Positions 16,303 through 24,649 of a stretch of 64,000 nucleotides of DNA are shown piece after piece; position 1 is the stretch's first letter; every line of letters starts with the position of its first letter. A program made the position numbers and the translations under genes. The stretch lies in the NCBI RefSeq assembly GCF_037996645.1, contig NZ_JBBMXV010000004.1, positions 397,684-461,683 on the forward strand, read 5' to 3'. The stretch comes from Halalkalicoccus tibetensis (GTDB taxonomy: Archaea; Halobacteriota; Halobacteria; Halobacteriales; Halalkalicoccaceae). Below the pieces are notes generated by a model. The model saw only the letters and a program-made list of their open reading frames with translations. It was not told the origin of the DNA and ran no database searches.

Positions 16303-17457
16303 ATGGAACGCGTAGCGATCATCGGCGCGTCGATGACCCAGTTCGGAAAGCGGGAGGGGTGGCTCAGCGACCTCCTCGCCGAGGCCGCGCTCGACTGTCT
16401 CGACGACGCGAACGTGGAACCGAGCGAGCTCGAGCACCTCTACACCTCGAACATGGCGAGCGGGGAGTTCGAGGGACAGACGGGCATCATGAACATGCTG
16501 GCCCACGATCTCGGGGCGATGCCCGCCTACACCCAGCGCATCGACCAGACGAGCTCGAGCGGGGCCGCGGGTGCGTACGCCGCCTGGCAGTCGGTCGCGA
16601 GCGGGGCGAGCGATCTCACCCTTCTGGTGGGCGGCGAGAAGATGACCCACCGCTCGACGGGCGAGTCGACCGACGTGATCGCCTCGATCACCCACCCAGT
16701 CGAGTACAAACACGGCGTGACGCTGCCCTCGTTCGCGGGGCTCACCGCCCGGCTCTACCTCGACACGTACGACGCTCCCCGCGAGAGCCTCGGGAAGGTC
16801 GCCGTGAAGAACCACAAGAACGGCGTCGATAACCCCCACGCGCAGTTCCAGAAGGAGGTAAGCCTAGAGGAGGTACTGGAGTCGCCGATCGTGGCCGATC
16901 CCCTCAGGCTCTATGACTTCTGTCCGATCACCGACGGCTCGGGGGCGCTGCTCATGTGTCCCGAGTCGAAGGCCGAGGAGTACACCGACGACTACGTGCT
17001 GCTCACGGGCATCGCGGGCGCGACCGACACCCAGGTCGTCCACGAGCGCGACGACCCGACCGTGATGGGCGGGGTCGTCGAGAGCAGCCGCGAGGCCTAC
17101 GAGATGAGCGGTCGGGATCCCGACGACATCGACGTGGCCGAGCTCCACGACATGTTCACGATCCTCGAGTTCCTCCAGAGCGAGGACTTGGGCTTCTTCG
17201 AGAAGGGCGAGGGCTGGAAGGCCGTCGAGGAGGGCGTTACCGACAGGGACGGCGAGCTACCGATCAACACCTCGGGCGGCCTCAAGTCGAAGGGCCACCC
17301 GCTGGGTGCGAGCGGCGTCGCACAGATCTACGAGATATACCAGCAGATCCGCGGCGAGGCGGGTCCCCGACAGGTCGAGGCCGACGTCGGCCTCGCGTGT
17401 AACGTCGGTGGCTTTGGTAACTGCGTCCTCACCGCGATCATGGAGGGTCCACAATGA
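16303..17457 (+). CDS. bktB: Beta-ketothiolase catalytic subunit, serine at the nucleophile position
   Basis: A 384-residue SCP-x type thiolase. In most thiolases the nucleophile is Cys in a (A)CASG context; here the aligned stretch is DQTSSSGAAGAY, with Ser84 in place of Cys. The other catalytic segments are present: His in AELHDMF, His in GHPLGASG, and Cys in ACNVGGFGN. Haloarchaeal PHA-linked ketothiolases (BktB/PhaA of Haloferax mediterranei) are reported as two-subunit enzymes with non-standard triads, which fits. It would condense acetyl-CoA units for the PHA genes at 11-14.8 kb. It overlaps the OB-fold gene by ATGA. The choice between BktB and PhaA is uncertain. Confidence 0.8.
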   Translation: MERVAIIGASMTQFGKREGWLSDLLAEAALDCLDDANVEPSELEHLYTSNMASGEFEGQTGIMNMLAHDLGAMPAYTQRIDQTSSSGAAGAYAAWQSVASGASDLTLLVGGEKMTHRSTGESTDVIASITHPVEYKHGVTLPSFAGLTARLYLDTYDAPRESLGKVAVKNHKNGVDNPHAQFQKEVSLEEVLESPIVADPLRLYDFCPITDGSGALLMCPESKAEEYTDDYVLLTGIAGATDTQVVHERDDPTVMGGVVESSREAYEMSGRDPDDIDVAELHDMFTILEFLQSEDLGFFEKGEGWKAVEEGVTDRDGELPINTSGGLKSKGHPLGASGVAQIYEIYQQIRGEAGPRQVEADVGLACNVGGFGNCVLTAIMEGPQ

Positions 17458-17816
17458 CACTGAAAGCAACCAAGTACGACGACGGCACGATCACGTACCC
17501 CGGACACCCGGTGGGGCCGGAGGGCGGCGAACCGGAAGAGGAGATCGACCTGAGCGAGGAGACCGCGACGGTGATCACCTGGACCACCTCGCAGGCGACG
17601 CCGCCGGGCGTGCGCCAACCGAACCACCTGGCGATCGTCGAGCTCGACGTGGAGGACCAACCGGTCAGGGTCCTCGGCCAGCTCACGACCGACGAGATCG
17701 AAATCGGCGACGAGGTCCGGCCGACCTACGTCGAGGAGCTGCGCGAACCCGGCGCGGGGATCCGAGAGCCCGAGAGTCAGGACTGGGACGGCTATCGGTT
17801 CGAACCGACCCGGTAA
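17454..17816 (+). CDS. OB-fold (DUF35-type) subunit of the beta-ketothiolase
   Basis: A 120-residue acidic protein. A central segment ATVITWTTSQATPPGVRQPN leads into an OB-fold core (LAIVELDVEDQPVRVLGQLT, then IEIGDEVRPTYVEEL). It is the partner seen beside haloarchaeal and archaeal thiolases, in which an OB-fold protein bridges thiolase and downstream enzymes. The N-terminal zinc ribbon common in DUF35 proteins is absent: there are no Cys residues. It overlaps the thiolase gene by ATGA, so the two should be made in equal amounts. Confidence 0.82.
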   Translation: MTLKATKYDDGTITYPGHPVGPEGGEPEEEIDLSEETATVITWTTSQATPPGVRQPNHLAIVELDVEDQPVRVLGQLTTDEIEIGDEVRPTYVEELREPGAGIREPESQDWDGYRFEPTR

Positions 17817-18004
17817 GGAGTCCCCGACCGGTCGGTTCGAACCGAACGGAGAGCCGGTTCGCCCGGCGTCGCTTCGCTTTCTCGGGTGGCCGCCGCCCGG
17901 CTATCCCCGGCCCCGTCACATACCGAAAACACAATATCCCGTCTAGATATAATTATCTACCCAGGAAAATCTTATTCGTACGATATACGATTCTACGCCG
18001 TCGC

Positions 18005-19123
18005 ATGGATATTGAAAGGCGAGACTTTCTGAAAGCAATGGGCGGAGTGGCGGCGGCGATGGCCGGTACCGGCGCGGCATCGGCGAACGTCGGCGGCTCC
18101 TCCGAGGTCGACGTCGGCCTCGGGTTCGTCGAGAAGGCGGACGTCATCACCAACGAGCAGATCCTCGACGTTCTGGAGTACATCCAGGGCGCCTCGGACC
18201 GAGAGGTCGAGATCTCCTGTCCGGGGACCTCGAAACAGGGCCGGCCGATCTGGGAGGCGATCGTCGGCGACGGCGACACGTCCGTGATCGTTCACGCCGA
18301 ACAGCACGCCGACGAGGTGCTGCTCACGGAGGGGGTGCTGGCGGGCCTGCACCACCTCGCGGTCGGCGAGAGCGAGGCGGCCGAGCGGGTGCTCGATAAC
18401 GTGGCGCTGCACCTGTTCCCGCGGCTCAACCCCGACGGCCACGTCCAGCGCACGCGGGTCAACCACGATCCGGACGCACCCGAGGACGACCCCGACGCGG
18501 ACATCGACGCCGACGGGACGGGCATCTTCGCCGTCGAGGGCCAGGGCTGGGACTCGAACCGGTATCACTTCTTCGACTGGGAGGAGAGCCCGCTCTACGA
18601 GAACTTCCCCGAGGAGTACCCCGAGAACCCGGTCCCCGAGACCCAGCTCCTGATCGACCGCTCGAAGGAGATCGACAACGAGTGGATCCTCGACTTCCAC
18701 AACAAACAGAGCCCGCTGACGGAGTACCCCGAGAACGAGTCCGTCTCGGCCTCGACGTTCTGGCCGATCGCCGAGGGGGTGCCCGACGACGCCCAGGAGC
18801 TCTCCCAGCAGATGTGTATCGCGATCCACGAGCACCTGGAGGACGTGATGGACGACGACCTCGTCCACGTCTCGCAGTACCCCGGCGGCACCTACCGCGG
18901 GATCGGGCGCAACGGCCACGGGCTCGCCGGCCGCGGGAGCGTGCTGTTCGAGAACGCCGGCGGGACCCTCGGCGACAGCGAGTTCCGCTCCCGGCAGATC
19001 TTCGAGGCGATGCTGGTCGTCCTCGCTCGAACCGCCGACGGATCGCTCTACGGGATCGACCGCGAGCGCGCGGACGCCGAGATCCCGTCCGACTGGGACT
19101 TCGAGGACCAGGTCCGGATGTAA
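18005..19123 (+). CDS. Secreted M14-family zinc carboxypeptidase (Tat substrate)
   Basis: A 372-residue protein. The Tat signal is ERRDFLKAMGG with a hydrophobic stretch ending ASANVGG, so it is exported. The zinc site of M14 peptidases is readable: His101 and Glu104 (HADE), His232 (LDFHNK), substrate Arg residues in QRTRVN, and the catalytic Glu316 in LFENAGG. The length suits a single-domain carboxypeptidase with no prodomain. It probably trims peptides outside the cell. The promoter is in an AT-rich stretch (CTTATT 17971-17976, CGATATAC 17981-17988). The start ATG at 18005 is fixed by the signal peptide; the open frame upstream is not coding. Confidence 0.87.
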   Translation: MDIERRDFLKAMGGVAAAMAGTGAASANVGGSSEVDVGLGFVEKADVITNEQILDVLEYIQGASDREVEISCPGTSKQGRPIWEAIVGDGDTSVIVHAEQHADEVLLTEGVLAGLHHLAVGESEAAERVLDNVALHLFPRLNPDGHVQRTRVNHDPDAPEDDPDADIDADGTGIFAVEGQGWDSNRYHFFDWEESPLYENFPEEYPENPVPETQLLIDRSKEIDNEWILDFHNKQSPLTEYPENESVSASTFWPIAEGVPDDAQELSQQMCIAIHEHLEDVMDDDLVHVSQYPGGTYRGIGRNGHGLAGRGSVLFENAGGTLGDSEFRSRQIFEAMLVVLARTADGSLYGIDRERADAEIPSDWDFEDQVRM

Positions 19124-19139
19124 CCGCGTCGGCCCGACG

Positions 19140-19814
19140 TCACGTATCGTTCTCCGATCCGCCGTTGTCGTCGCTGTCGTTTTCGTCGTCCGGGTCGTTC
19201 GTCGTGGTCCCGTCGTCCTCCTCGCCGTCCTCGAGCTCCGCGCGGATCGAGTCGAGCTCGTCCTCGACGTCGATCTCGACGCCGCCGTCGGCGGTCGATC
19301 CCTCGGACTCGGCCCCCGAGCCGCGCGACCCGCTCGATCGGGACCGCGAACGCTGGCGCTCGCGGTCGGCCTCGCCGATCCGCTCGGCGATCTCCTCGCG
19401 CAGGTCGCGGGCCTCCTGGAGGATGTCGCGGGCGTCGCCGCCCTCGGGAAGGGTGTCCCCGCGGGTGGCCTCCTGGAGGTCCTCGAGGACGGCGTCGAGC
19501 CGGTCGAGGCTCCGGCGGCTCACGTCCTCGGCGCGCCTGCGGGTCCGGTCGGCCTCCTCGCCGGCGGCGCGCCCGGAATCGGCGAGGCGAAGCGCTCCCT
19601 GCAGCAGTTCGAGCGCCCGGACGTTGGCCTCGAGCACCGCGATGGCGGTCGGGATCGCCTGCTGGTCGGCGAAGCGGACGAGCTCGCCCGGCGTCGGCGG
19701 CCGGGGAAGCCCGCCGGGGCCGCGGGGCGGTCGGGGCTCGATCTCCCGGCGCAGCTCCTCGAGCGAGCGCTGGAGCTCGTCGACCCGTTCCTCGAGGTCG
19801 TCGTCGCGTGTCAT
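19140..19814 (-). CDS. Coiled-coil protein, haloarchaeal (DUF7547-like)
   Basis: A 224-residue protein with no transmembrane segment. The first 30 residues are a coiled coil (DLEERVDELQRSLEELRREI), followed by a Pro-rich stretch and a conserved-looking block PTPGELVRFADQQAIPTAIAVL with LEANVRALELLQGALRL. The centre is Arg/Glu-rich helix. The last 80 residues are low complexity: Ser/Arg, then Asp/Glu/Asn. I recall this layout from a haloarchaea-only DUF family of unknown function. It is convergent with the carboxypeptidase (17 nt between stops) and upstream of nothing in its own direction. Confidence 0.7.
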   Translation of the reverse strand: MTRDDDLEERVDELQRSLEELRREIEPRPPRGPGGLPRPPTPGELVRFADQQAIPTAIAVLEANVRALELLQGALRLADSGRAAGEEADRTRRRAEDVSRRSLDRLDAVLEDLQEATRGDTLPEGGDARDILQEARDLREEIAERIGEADRERQRSRSRSSGSRGSGAESEGSTADGGVEIDVEDELDSIRAELEDGEEDDGTTTNDPDDENDSDDNGGSENDT

Positions 19815-19852
19815 ACGCCCCCCTTGGACGGGCGACCGGAAAAAGGCTCGAG

Positions 19853-20968
19853 TTAGAACCCGCGCTGGTACTGCGGCGGCGTCTCGACGCGATCCGCGGC
19901 GTCGAGCTCCCGGGCGGCGTGCAGCGTGAAGTAGGGGTCCCGGAGGTGTTTCCGGCCGATGATCGCGAGGTCGGCCCGCCCCTCGCGGATCAGCGAGTCG
20001 GCCTGCTCGGCCTCGGTGATCCCGCCGACCGCGCCCACGGCGATGTCGGAGTCGGTCTCCTCGCGGATCCGCTCGGCGAGCGGGAGCTGGCCGACCGACC
20101 CCTCCTCGGGCAGCTGCTGGGTGGGGTCGAGCCCGCCGCTGGAGACGTCGATCAGGTCCGCGCCGAGCTCGTGGAGCTCGTCGGCCAGTTCTATCGACTC
20201 CTCGATCGTCCAGGAGTCCTGGTCGGGCAGCCAGTCGGTGCCCGAGATCCGGACGAAGACGGGCTTCTCGTCGGGCCAGACCTCCCGAACCGTCTGGGTG
20301 ACCTCCCGGGTCAGCCGGGTGCGGTTCTCGAAGTCACCTCCGTATTCGTCGTCGCGGTCGTTGGTCGCCGGCGAGAGGAACTCGTGGAGCAGGTAGCCGT
20401 GGGCGGCGTGGACCTCCGCGACCTCGAAGCCGATCTCCAGGGCCCGTTCGGCGGCCCGCCGGAAGTCCTCGACGAACCCCTCGATATCGCTCTGGCTCAT
20501 CGCGCGCTGCTCGGGTGCCTTGCCGTCGTAGGGCCAGGACGTCTCGCTCGGGGCGACCACCTCCCAACCGCCGTCCTCGGGGTGGACGGGCTCGCTGCCC
20601 TCCCACGGACGGGACTTGCTCGCCTTCCGGCCGGCGTGGGCGAGCTGGATCGCCGGGACGCTTCCCTGCTCGCGGACGAACCCGGTGATCGGGGCGAGCG
20701 CCTCGGCGTGCTCGTCGCTCCAGATCCCCAGGTCCTCGGGGGTGATCCGGCCCTCGGGCGAGACGGCCATCGCCTCGGTCATGACGACGCCGGCGCCGCC
20801 CACCGCCCGCGAGTTCAGGTGGGTCCGGTGCCACTCGGTGGCGATCCCGTCCCTCTCCTCGCAGGAGTACTGACACATCGGCGAGACCATCACGCGGTTG
20901 GGAAGCTCCGTCCCGCGGATCGCGAGCGGGCTGAGGAGGTCCGGGTCCTCGTCCTCGGTTTCGGTCAT
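19853..20968 (-). CDS. NADH:flavin oxidoreductase, old yellow enzyme YqjM type
   Basis: A 371-residue FMN enzyme. The start is the ATG at 20966-20968 (MTETEDEDPDLLSPLAI). NRVMVSPMCQYS and the HRTHLNSRAVGGAGVV segment bind FMN. QLAHAGRK and the long HAAHGYLLHEFLSPATN signature hold the paired His that bind the substrate carbonyl. YGGDFENRTR follows. This matches the YqjM-like class of old yellow enzymes that reduce the C=C bond of enones with NAD(P)H, often in oxidative or electrophile stress. The same frame stays open far upstream, but that part lies over other genes and is not coding. Confidence 0.92.
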   Translation of the reverse strand: MTETEDEDPDLLSPLAIRGTELPNRVMVSPMCQYSCEERDGIATEWHRTHLNSRAVGGAGVVMTEAMAVSPEGRITPEDLGIWSDEHAEALAPITGFVREQGSVPAIQLAHAGRKASKSRPWEGSEPVHPEDGGWEVVAPSETSWPYDGKAPEQRAMSQSDIEGFVEDFRRAAERALEIGFEVAEVHAAHGYLLHEFLSPATNDRDDEYGGDFENRTRLTREVTQTVREVWPDEKPVFVRISGTDWLPDQDSWTIEESIELADELHELGADLIDVSSGGLDPTQQLPEEGSVGQLPLAERIREETDSDIAVGAVGGITEAEQADSLIREGRADLAIIGRKHLRDPYFTLHAARELDAADRVETPPQYQRGF

Positions 20969-21073
20969 CGCGCTCGCTACGGGGAGGAGGGGAAAAGCCG
21001 TGGCGACCCCCGAGGGCCTTGCCGGGGTTGGAACTACCGAAAGGGCTTCGAGAGGCGGCGATCTACCGCGGCC

Positions 21074-21709
21074 ATGGCAGATGGTTCGCGGTCGGCGCTG
21101 TGGAAGTGGTTCGTCAAGGGGATCGCGATCACGATCCCGCTGGTCCTGACGCTTGCGATCCTGCTGTTCGTCCTCCAGTTCATCCTGGGGATGCTCTCGC
21201 CGGTCGTCGGGGCCGTCGAGCTGCTCTGGCCGGGCAACTCCCTGCCCGCGGTGGTGATCCAGCTGGCGACGCTCGCCTCGCTGCTCGGGCTGTTCGTCCT
21301 CGTCGGGTTCGTCGCCGAGCGCACCACCGGCTCGTCGTTCGCCGCGGGCTTCCACGAGCGCATGGAGGACCTGCCGCTGATCGGCTCGCTCTACACCAGC
21401 GTTCATCAGGCGAGCGAGGTCCTCTTCGAGGACGAGAACGACCAGTTCCAGGACGTGAAGCTCGTCGAGTTCCCCCACCAGGACTCCTACATGCTGGGCT
21501 TCCTGACGGCCGAGACGCCGCCGGAGATCCGCGAGGGTGCCGACGTCGAGGAGATGCTGACGGTCATGATCCCGCTGGGGCCGAACCCGACGTCCAACGG
21601 GTTCGTGATGCACGTCCCCGCCGAGCGCGTCCGCGACGTCGACCTGACCGTCGAGGACGCCGTCCACGCCATCGCGACCCTCGGGGTGGCCGAAGACCCC
21701 GAGGAGTAA
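21074..21709 (+). CDS. DUF502 family membrane protein
   Basis: A 211-residue protein (ATG at 21074). Two N-terminal transmembrane segments (AITIPLVLTLAILLFVLQFI, then VVIQLATLASLLGLFVLVGF) are followed by the family hallmark PLIGSLYTSVHQ and a beta-rich cytoplasmic part with VEFPHQDSYMLGFLT and PLGPNPTSNGF. DUF502 proteins are widespread in bacteria and haloarchaea and in plants (LCV/COV-like); their function is not known. The start is 105 nt from the divergent oxidoreductase start, and the nif3-like gene follows 69 nt after the stop. Confidence 0.85.
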   Translation: MADGSRSALWKWFVKGIAITIPLVLTLAILLFVLQFILGMLSPVVGAVELLWPGNSLPAVVIQLATLASLLGLFVLVGFVAERTTGSSFAAGFHERMEDLPLIGSLYTSVHQASEVLFEDENDQFQDVKLVEFPHQDSYMLGFLTAETPPEIREGADVEEMLTVMIPLGPNPTSNGFVMHVPAERVRDVDLTVEDAVHAIATLGVAEDPEE

Positions 21710-21778
21710 CCCTGCGGGACCCCGCCTTTCCCTTGCCGGTTTCCGGGGGTACAGGAGCGTGGGACGACGCCCGGGGAT

Positions 21779-22609
21779 ATGGGACTTTCCACGCAGGAGA
21801 TCATGCAGCTCAGCCTCGACCTCGTCGACTGGGGCGCGGTTCCCGCCGACAGCCAGATCTACGTCCCCGGCGAGAGGATCGAAAGCGCGCTCGTCGGGAT
21901 CGACCTCGAGAGCCCCGAGGTCCAGCTCGCCGAGCGCGAGGGCTACGACCTGGCGCTGGCCCACCACCCCGTCGGCGAGGGCGCGCGCCTCGAGTTCACC
22001 GACGTGCTCGATCGCCAGATCGAGTTCATGACCGTCCACGGCGTCCCCGAGAGCGAGGCCGAGGCGGCGATCGCCGACCTGCGCGAGGACGTCGAGCTCG
22101 GCGCGCACAGCTCGAACTACCGCCACGACCCCAGCGTCGCGGAGCTGCTCGAACAGCCCTATATGAACATTCACCTCGCGCCCGACGAGATCGGCCGCCG
22201 GCGGTTCGTCGAGATCGCGGAGGACATGGACGATGGGAGTTCGGTCGGCGAGTTCGTCGACGCGCTCGCGGGGATCCCCGAGCTCGGGGAGGCGGCGACC
22301 GACGTCGAGGTCCGAGTGGGCGAGGAGGGCAACGACCTCGGCGAGGTCGCGGTCCACCACGCCGCCGGCACCAACGGCGGGGCCGACGTCGCCCGCGCGT
22401 ACTTCGAGAACGAGATCGACACCGTCCTCTACATCCACGTCGGCGCAGGCGACGCCCGCGAGCTGCGCGGGGAGTTCGAGGACAAGAACCTCGTCGTGAC
22501 GGGTCACATCGCGAGCGACGCGATCGGGCTGAACGTCCTGATCGACGCCCTCGAGGAACGGGGCGTCGACTGCACCCCGATCTCGGGCTGCGGGATCGGC
22601 CGTCCTTAG
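21779..22609 (+). CDS. Nif3-like dinuclear metal centre protein
   Basis: A 276-residue member of the Nif3/YbgI family, which forms hexameric toroids with a dimetal site. The metal-binding motifs are AHHPVGEG near residue 62, TVHGV, HSSNYRHD, and the C-terminal GHIASD. The middle segment GNDLGEVAVHHAAGTNGGAD replaces the usual PII-like insertion. The role is unsettled; GTP cyclohydrolase and metal-handling roles have been proposed. Its stop codon TAG (22607-22609) falls inside the left half of the iron-type operator pair that controls the next gene. Confidence 0.88.
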   Translation: MGLSTQEIMQLSLDLVDWGAVPADSQIYVPGERIESALVGIDLESPEVQLAEREGYDLALAHHPVGEGARLEFTDVLDRQIEFMTVHGVPESEAEAAIADLREDVELGAHSSNYRHDPSVAELLEQPYMNIHLAPDEIGRRRFVEIAEDMDDGSSVGEFVDALAGIPELGEAATDVEVRVGEEGNDLGEVAVHHAAGTNGGADVARAYFENEIDTVLYIHVGAGDARELRGEFEDKNLVVTGHIASDAIGLNVLIDALEERGVDCTPISGCGIGRP

Positions 22610-22646
22610 GTCGACCAAAACCTATATGCGTTTAGGCCCACCTAAG
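22605..22646 (+). promoter_or_regulatory. Promoter flanked by two iron-type operators
   Basis: A TATA element CTATAT (22622-22627) stands 27-32 nt before the ATG at 22654. Directly downstream is TTTAGG-CCCA-CCTAAG (22631-22646), one mismatch from the perfect iron operators at 7845, 10835 and 10926. Directly upstream is a weaker copy, CTTAGG-TCGA-CCAAAA (22605-22620). The geometry predicts tight repression when iron is sufficient. Confidence 0.75.
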
Positions 22647-22653
22647 TCGATAC

Positions 22654-22818
22654 ATGGCAGTCACGGACGGACACGACGTCGAGCCGACCGACGAGCAGGA
22701 GGAGCCCGCCGCCACCGTCTCCGCTCTCCGGACATCGCCCGACAGAACCGTCTTCACCGAGGACGGCAACAGCGACGGCTGGATCGCGACCGACCACACC
22801 GTCTCGCTCTCCCGGTAA
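22654..22818 (+). CDS. Iron-regulated 54-aa protein (DUF7331-like)
   Basis: An acidic 54-residue protein, MAVTDGHDVEPTDEQEEP at the start and WIATDHTVSLSR at the end. It has no transmembrane segment and no Cys. The C-terminal pattern (T-E-D-G-N-x-x-GWIATDxTVSL) resembles a haloarchaeal family of very small proteins that I recall as DUF7331; this is from memory. The start is set by a TATA box 27 nt upstream, and the promoter is flanked by iron-type operators. It may be an adaptor or regulator made in iron starvation. It ends 88 nt before the convergent dpsA stop. Confidence 0.7.
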   Translation: MAVTDGHDVEPTDEQEEPAATVSALRTSPDRTVFTEDGNSDGWIATDHTVSLSR

Positions 22819-22905
22819 CGCGATCGCTCTCGGACGGAGCTCACGGAGTCCCGACTAACGGCGTTTCTCGCTCGCGAAAAAGAAACGAATACCGAAGCAG
22901 CCGGA

Positions 22906-23454
22906 TTACTCGTGGACCGCTTCCTCGGTGACGAGGGTGTCGTCCTCGAGGTAGTGGTGGAAGTGATGGGCGTCGTCCTCGATGATCACGAGCGTCTCGC
23001 GCAGGACCTCCTCGCTACCGTAATCGCCCAGGTCGCCCGCCAGCTGGACGTGCTCGCGCATCCGCTCGATCGTCTCGGCGTAGATCTCCAGATCGTTCGA
23101 CAGCGAGGTGCGCACGTCGTAGACGTCCTCGCCCTCGAACTCGACGGTCGCGCGCTCCTCGAGGTTCGAGGGACCCGAGACCGGAACGCCGCCGATGGCC
23201 TGGGCGCGCTCGGCGATGATGTCCGCGCGCTCCTCGGCGTGCTCGTAGGCCTCCTCCAGGAACAGGTGCAGGTCGCGGAACTCCGCGCCCTCGACGTTCC
23301 AGTGGTGCTTCTTGAGCTGGTGGTAGATCACGTAGAGGTTGGCAAGATCGGTGTTCAGCGCGTCGATCACCTGCTCTGCCTTCTCCTTGTCGAGCCGGAT
23401 CGGGTTCTCCTCGACGGTATCGGCCTGCTGTCGGACGGATTTCTGGGTGCTCAT
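22906..23454 (-). CDS. dpsA: DNA protection/ferritin-like protein DpsA
   Basis: A 182-residue Dps ferritin that stores iron and protects DNA from peroxide. The intersubunit ferroxidase site is clear: KKHHWNVEGAEFRDLHLFL, followed by YEHAEERADIIAERAQAIGG. The N-terminus (MSTQKSVRQQADTVEENPIRL) and the His-rich end (DDAHHFHHYLEDD) match Halobacterium DpsA. An imperfect iron-type operator lies 55-72 nt upstream of the start at 23454, so it may share control with the iron importer and the small protein on the other side. Confidence 0.95.
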   Translation of the reverse strand: MSTQKSVRQQADTVEENPIRLDKEKAEQVIDALNTDLANLYVIYHQLKKHHWNVEGAEFRDLHLFLEEAYEHAEERADIIAERAQAIGGVPVSGPSNLEERATVEFEGEDVYDVRTSLSNDLEIYAETIERMREHVQLAGDLGDYGSEEVLRETLVIIEDDAHHFHHYLEDDTLVTEEAVHE

Positions 23455-23508
23455 CTCACTTCCGTCTACGACGCCCTTCCACTTAAAGATTGCTTTGTGA
23501 AAAACTTG

Positions 23509-23526
23509 TTTTCGGGTTTCCTAAAA
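23509..23526. promoter_or_regulatory. Imperfect iron-type operator upstream of dpsA
   Basis: TTTTCGGGTTTCCTAAAA matches an 18-bp form of the operator (TTTTAGG-N4-CCTAAAA) with one mismatch. It is 55-72 nt upstream of the dpsA ATG, in an AT-rich stretch, and 123 nt upstream of the divergent kinase gene. Confidence 0.5.
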
Positions 23527-23648
23527 TACTGTTTCCGGTTAGCTACTCATTATCGCTCGATCGGGAATCGAGGCCCCGATCGTCCCGCGCGGCTCGACGG
23601 GTCGGCCCCGACCGCTACGTCTTTGGTCGTGTCGTCTGGAGGTGGGGT

Positions 23649-24614
23649 ATGGCGGACCCGAATATCCTCGTGGCGGGCGAGACGCTGATCGATTTCCTTC
23701 CCGACCGGCCCGGCTCGCTCCGGGAGGTCGAGACGTTCACCCGTCGCCCGGGCGGCGCCCCCGCGAACGTCGCCGTCGGGCTCGCCGCGCTCGGCGAGGT
23801 GCCCTGGTTCTGGACACGGGTCGGGGGCGACCCCTTCGGCGAGGACCTCATCGAGACCCTCGAATCACACGACCTCCCCCAGCGCCTCGTCGAGCGCGAC
23901 CCCGACGCGAAGACGACGCTGGCGTTCGTCTCCCACGACGAGGAGGCCGACCGCGAGTTCAGCTTCTACCGGGACCGCACGGCCGACACGCGCATGGAGC
24001 CCGGAACGATCGACGACGCCCTCTTGGAACGCGTCTCGTGGGTCCACCTGGGCGGCGTCACCCTCGCGAGCGATCCCTCCCGGGCTGCGACCCTCGAACT
24101 CGCGGAACGCGCGGGCGAGTTCGGCTGTACCGTCTCGTTCGACCCCAACGCCCGCCCCGAGCTGTGGGACGACCGAGAGGAGTTCGAGGCGCTGGTCGGG
24201 GAGATCCTCCCGCAGGTGGACGTGCTGAAGGCGACCCCCGAGGACCTCGCGGAGGCGGGGATCGAGGGCGAGGGAACGGACCTCGCGCGCGCGGCCTGCG
24301 ACCGGGGCCCGCACACGACGCTGGTGACGCTGGGCGGCGAGGGCGCGCTCGCGGTCGGGACCGACGAATCCCCCTGGAACGACGAGGCGTCCCACCCGGG
24401 CTACCGGGTCGATCCCGTCGACACGACGGGGGCGGGCGACGCCTTCACTGCGGGGGCGATCGCGGCACTCGCGGGCGGCGAAGGGCTGGCGGAGGCGCTC
24501 GCGTTCGGGAACGCCGTCGCGGCGACGACGACCACCGCGGAGGGTGCGATGACCGCCCTGCCCGACGGGGAACGTGTCGAGCGCTTTCGCGCCGAGACCC
24601 CGACCGGCGAGTGA
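23649..24614 (+). CDS. PfkB-family carbohydrate kinase (fructokinase-like)
   Basis: A 321-residue ribokinase-fold sugar kinase. GGAPANVAVGLAALGE is the first PfkB signature and DTTGAGDAFTAG the second, with the catalytic Asp in GAGDAF. The segment ADREFSFYRDRTAD is typical of fructokinases and of some archaeal KDG or ribose kinases. The substrate is probably fructose or a related sugar, but cannot be fixed from sequence. It is distinct from the 1-phosphofructokinase at 43.6 kb. Start at ATG 23649 (MADPNILVAGETLIDF). The YbaK-like gene follows 35 nt after. Confidence 0.85.
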   Translation: MADPNILVAGETLIDFLPDRPGSLREVETFTRRPGGAPANVAVGLAALGEVPWFWTRVGGDPFGEDLIETLESHDLPQRLVERDPDAKTTLAFVSHDEEADREFSFYRDRTADTRMEPGTIDDALLERVSWVHLGGVTLASDPSRAATLELAERAGEFGCTVSFDPNARPELWDDREEFEALVGEILPQVDVLKATPEDLAEAGIEGEGTDLARAACDRGPHTTLVTLGGEGALAVGTDESPWNDEASHPGYRVDPVDTTGAGDAFTAGAIAALAGGEGLAEALAFGNAVAATTTTAEGAMTALPDGERVERFRAETPTGE

Positions 24615-24649
24615 GCACGCTTTTGCCGGCGCAGTACGCAGCCGGCGCC

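Noticed and set aside
17306-18004. Upstream extension of the carboxypeptidase frame
   Set aside because: It overlaps the thiolase and OB-fold genes in another frame; the Tat signal fixes the start at 18005.
19808-21073. Upstream extension of the DUF502 frame
   Set aside because: It is the antisense shadow of the flavin oxidoreductase gene; the real start precedes the first transmembrane helix at 21074.
20969-22618. Minus-strand extension of the flavin oxidoreductase frame to 921 codons
   Set aside because: The upstream part covers the DUF502 and Nif3-like genes on the other strand and only mirrors their codon pattern. The enzyme starts at 20968.
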